A stretch of DNA of 64,000 nucleotides from Nonlabens sp. MB-3u-79 (GTDB lineage Bacteria; Bacteroidota; Bacteroidia; Flavobacteriales; Flavobacteriaceae): NCBI RefSeq assembly GCF_002831625.1, contig NZ_CP025116.1:2037501-2101500 (forward strand). The letters are read 5' to 3'. Both the position numbers and the translations under genes were made by a program. The notes below the pieces were generated by a model. That model saw only the letters and a program-made list of their open reading frames with translations, did no database searches and was not told where the DNA came from. Of this stretch, positions 63,855 to 64,000 are shown piece by piece. Position 1 is the stretch's first letter, and the number at the start of each line of letters is the position of its first letter.

Positions 63855-64000
63855 TGTATAGATATTTTTTAAAGCCTCTATTAGATAGTTGTATCGCTTT
63901 GGTAGCGTTTATTTTTTTGCTTCCAGTTTTTATGGTGGTCTTTGTTTTTTTATTGATTACAAATTCAGGTTCTTCATTTTTCTATCAATTACGTCCAGGA
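63854..64000 (+). CDS. initiating sugar transferase (PglC/WcaJ family), N-terminal part cut by window edge
   Basis: 49 codons to the right edge: MYRYFLKPLLDSCIALVAFIFLLPVF, one membrane or re-entrant helix, then LLITNSGSSFFYQLRPG. The FYxQxRPG ending is the hallmark of bacterial polyprenyl-phosphate sugar-1-phosphate transferases. These start the repeat unit on undecaprenyl phosphate at the inner membrane. The start overlaps the WbuB-like gene by one base (TAATG). The catalytic Asp-Glu lie beyond the window. Confidence 0.88.
   Translation, partial: MYRYFLKPLLDSCIALVAFIFLLPVFMVVFVFLLITNSGSSFFYQLRPG

Overview
ORGANISM. The window looks like a chromosomal piece of a marine-type Flavobacteriaceae bacterium (Bacteroidota). 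The DNA is AT-rich. Many genes are preceded by the Bacteroidota -7 promoter box TAnnTTTG rather than by a Shine-Dalgarno sequence. Several genes are characteristic of the group: a metallopeptidase with a C-terminal type IX secretion sorting domain, lipoproteins, BshC of bacillithiol synthesis, a UpxY/NusG-like antiterminator, a TSP3-OmpA porin and a type II NADH dehydrogenase. The 14-bp palindrome GCTTTCGCGAAAGC occurs 11 times without a mismatch, in genes and between them. I saw no rRNA, tRNA, CRISPR array or transposase.

LAYOUT 1-37.4 kb. This is mostly housekeeping DNA. It holds glyA (cut by the left edge), fumarylacetoacetase, a lipoprotein, bshC, guaA, a LysM protein, an OsmC protein, a DUF922 protein, a secreted T9SS metalloprotease, pyrG, yidC, uvrA, a small membrane protein/XRE regulator pair, ppa, an orphan VWA protein, an outer-membrane beta-barrel, an ECF sigma factor with a putative membrane partner, ndh, lpdA, pabB-tilS-dsbD-like, and an OmpA-family porin. 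Two gene-free stretches (20.26-21.0 kb and 35.28-36.04 kb) carry the same composite repeat family in opposite orientations. One contains five 117-bp tandem units. The other contains four ~121-bp tandem units flanked by direct repeats.

LAYOUT 37.7-64 kb. This is a large surface-polysaccharide (capsule, O-antigen or exopolysaccharide) locus, all on the plus strand, running off the right edge. It begins with nucleotide-sugar genes: rfbB, rfbA, a WbpP-like 4-epimerase, a TviB/WbpO-like dehydrogenase and ugd. Next comes a scarred zone (43.8-47.2 kb) with a truncated wecB paralogue, a nucleotidyltransferase, a mannose-6-phosphate-isomerase-type cupin, a duplicated and broken ugd 3' end, a ~500-bp untranslated stretch, a UpxY-type antiterminator and a stub of a 4-epimerase. 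Intact wecB-wecC follow, then a very AT-rich sialic-acid-type cassette neuB-neuC-neuA with an unrecognised putative transferase. The rest comprises a flippase, two hexapeptide acyltransferases, four GT-B glycosyltransferases, a Wzy-like polymerase, a heparinase II/III-family protein and the start of a PglC/WcaJ-type initiating sugar transferase.

HOW IT FITS TOGETHER. The locus could supply UDP-GalNAcA, UDP-GlcA, UDP-ManNAcA, a CMP-nonulosonate and a dTDP-6-deoxyhexose intermediate. It could start a repeat unit on a polyprenyl carrier, extend, acylate, flip and polymerise it, and perhaps trim it with the heparinase-like enzyme. The duplicated, decaying ugd, wecB and epimerase fragments and the internal UpxY gene suggest that two polysaccharide clusters were joined by recombination. 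The most interesting signals are the reading-frame-tolerant palindrome, the two mirror-image composite repeat loci, the recombination scars around 43.4-47.2 kb, and the unknown protein next to neuA.
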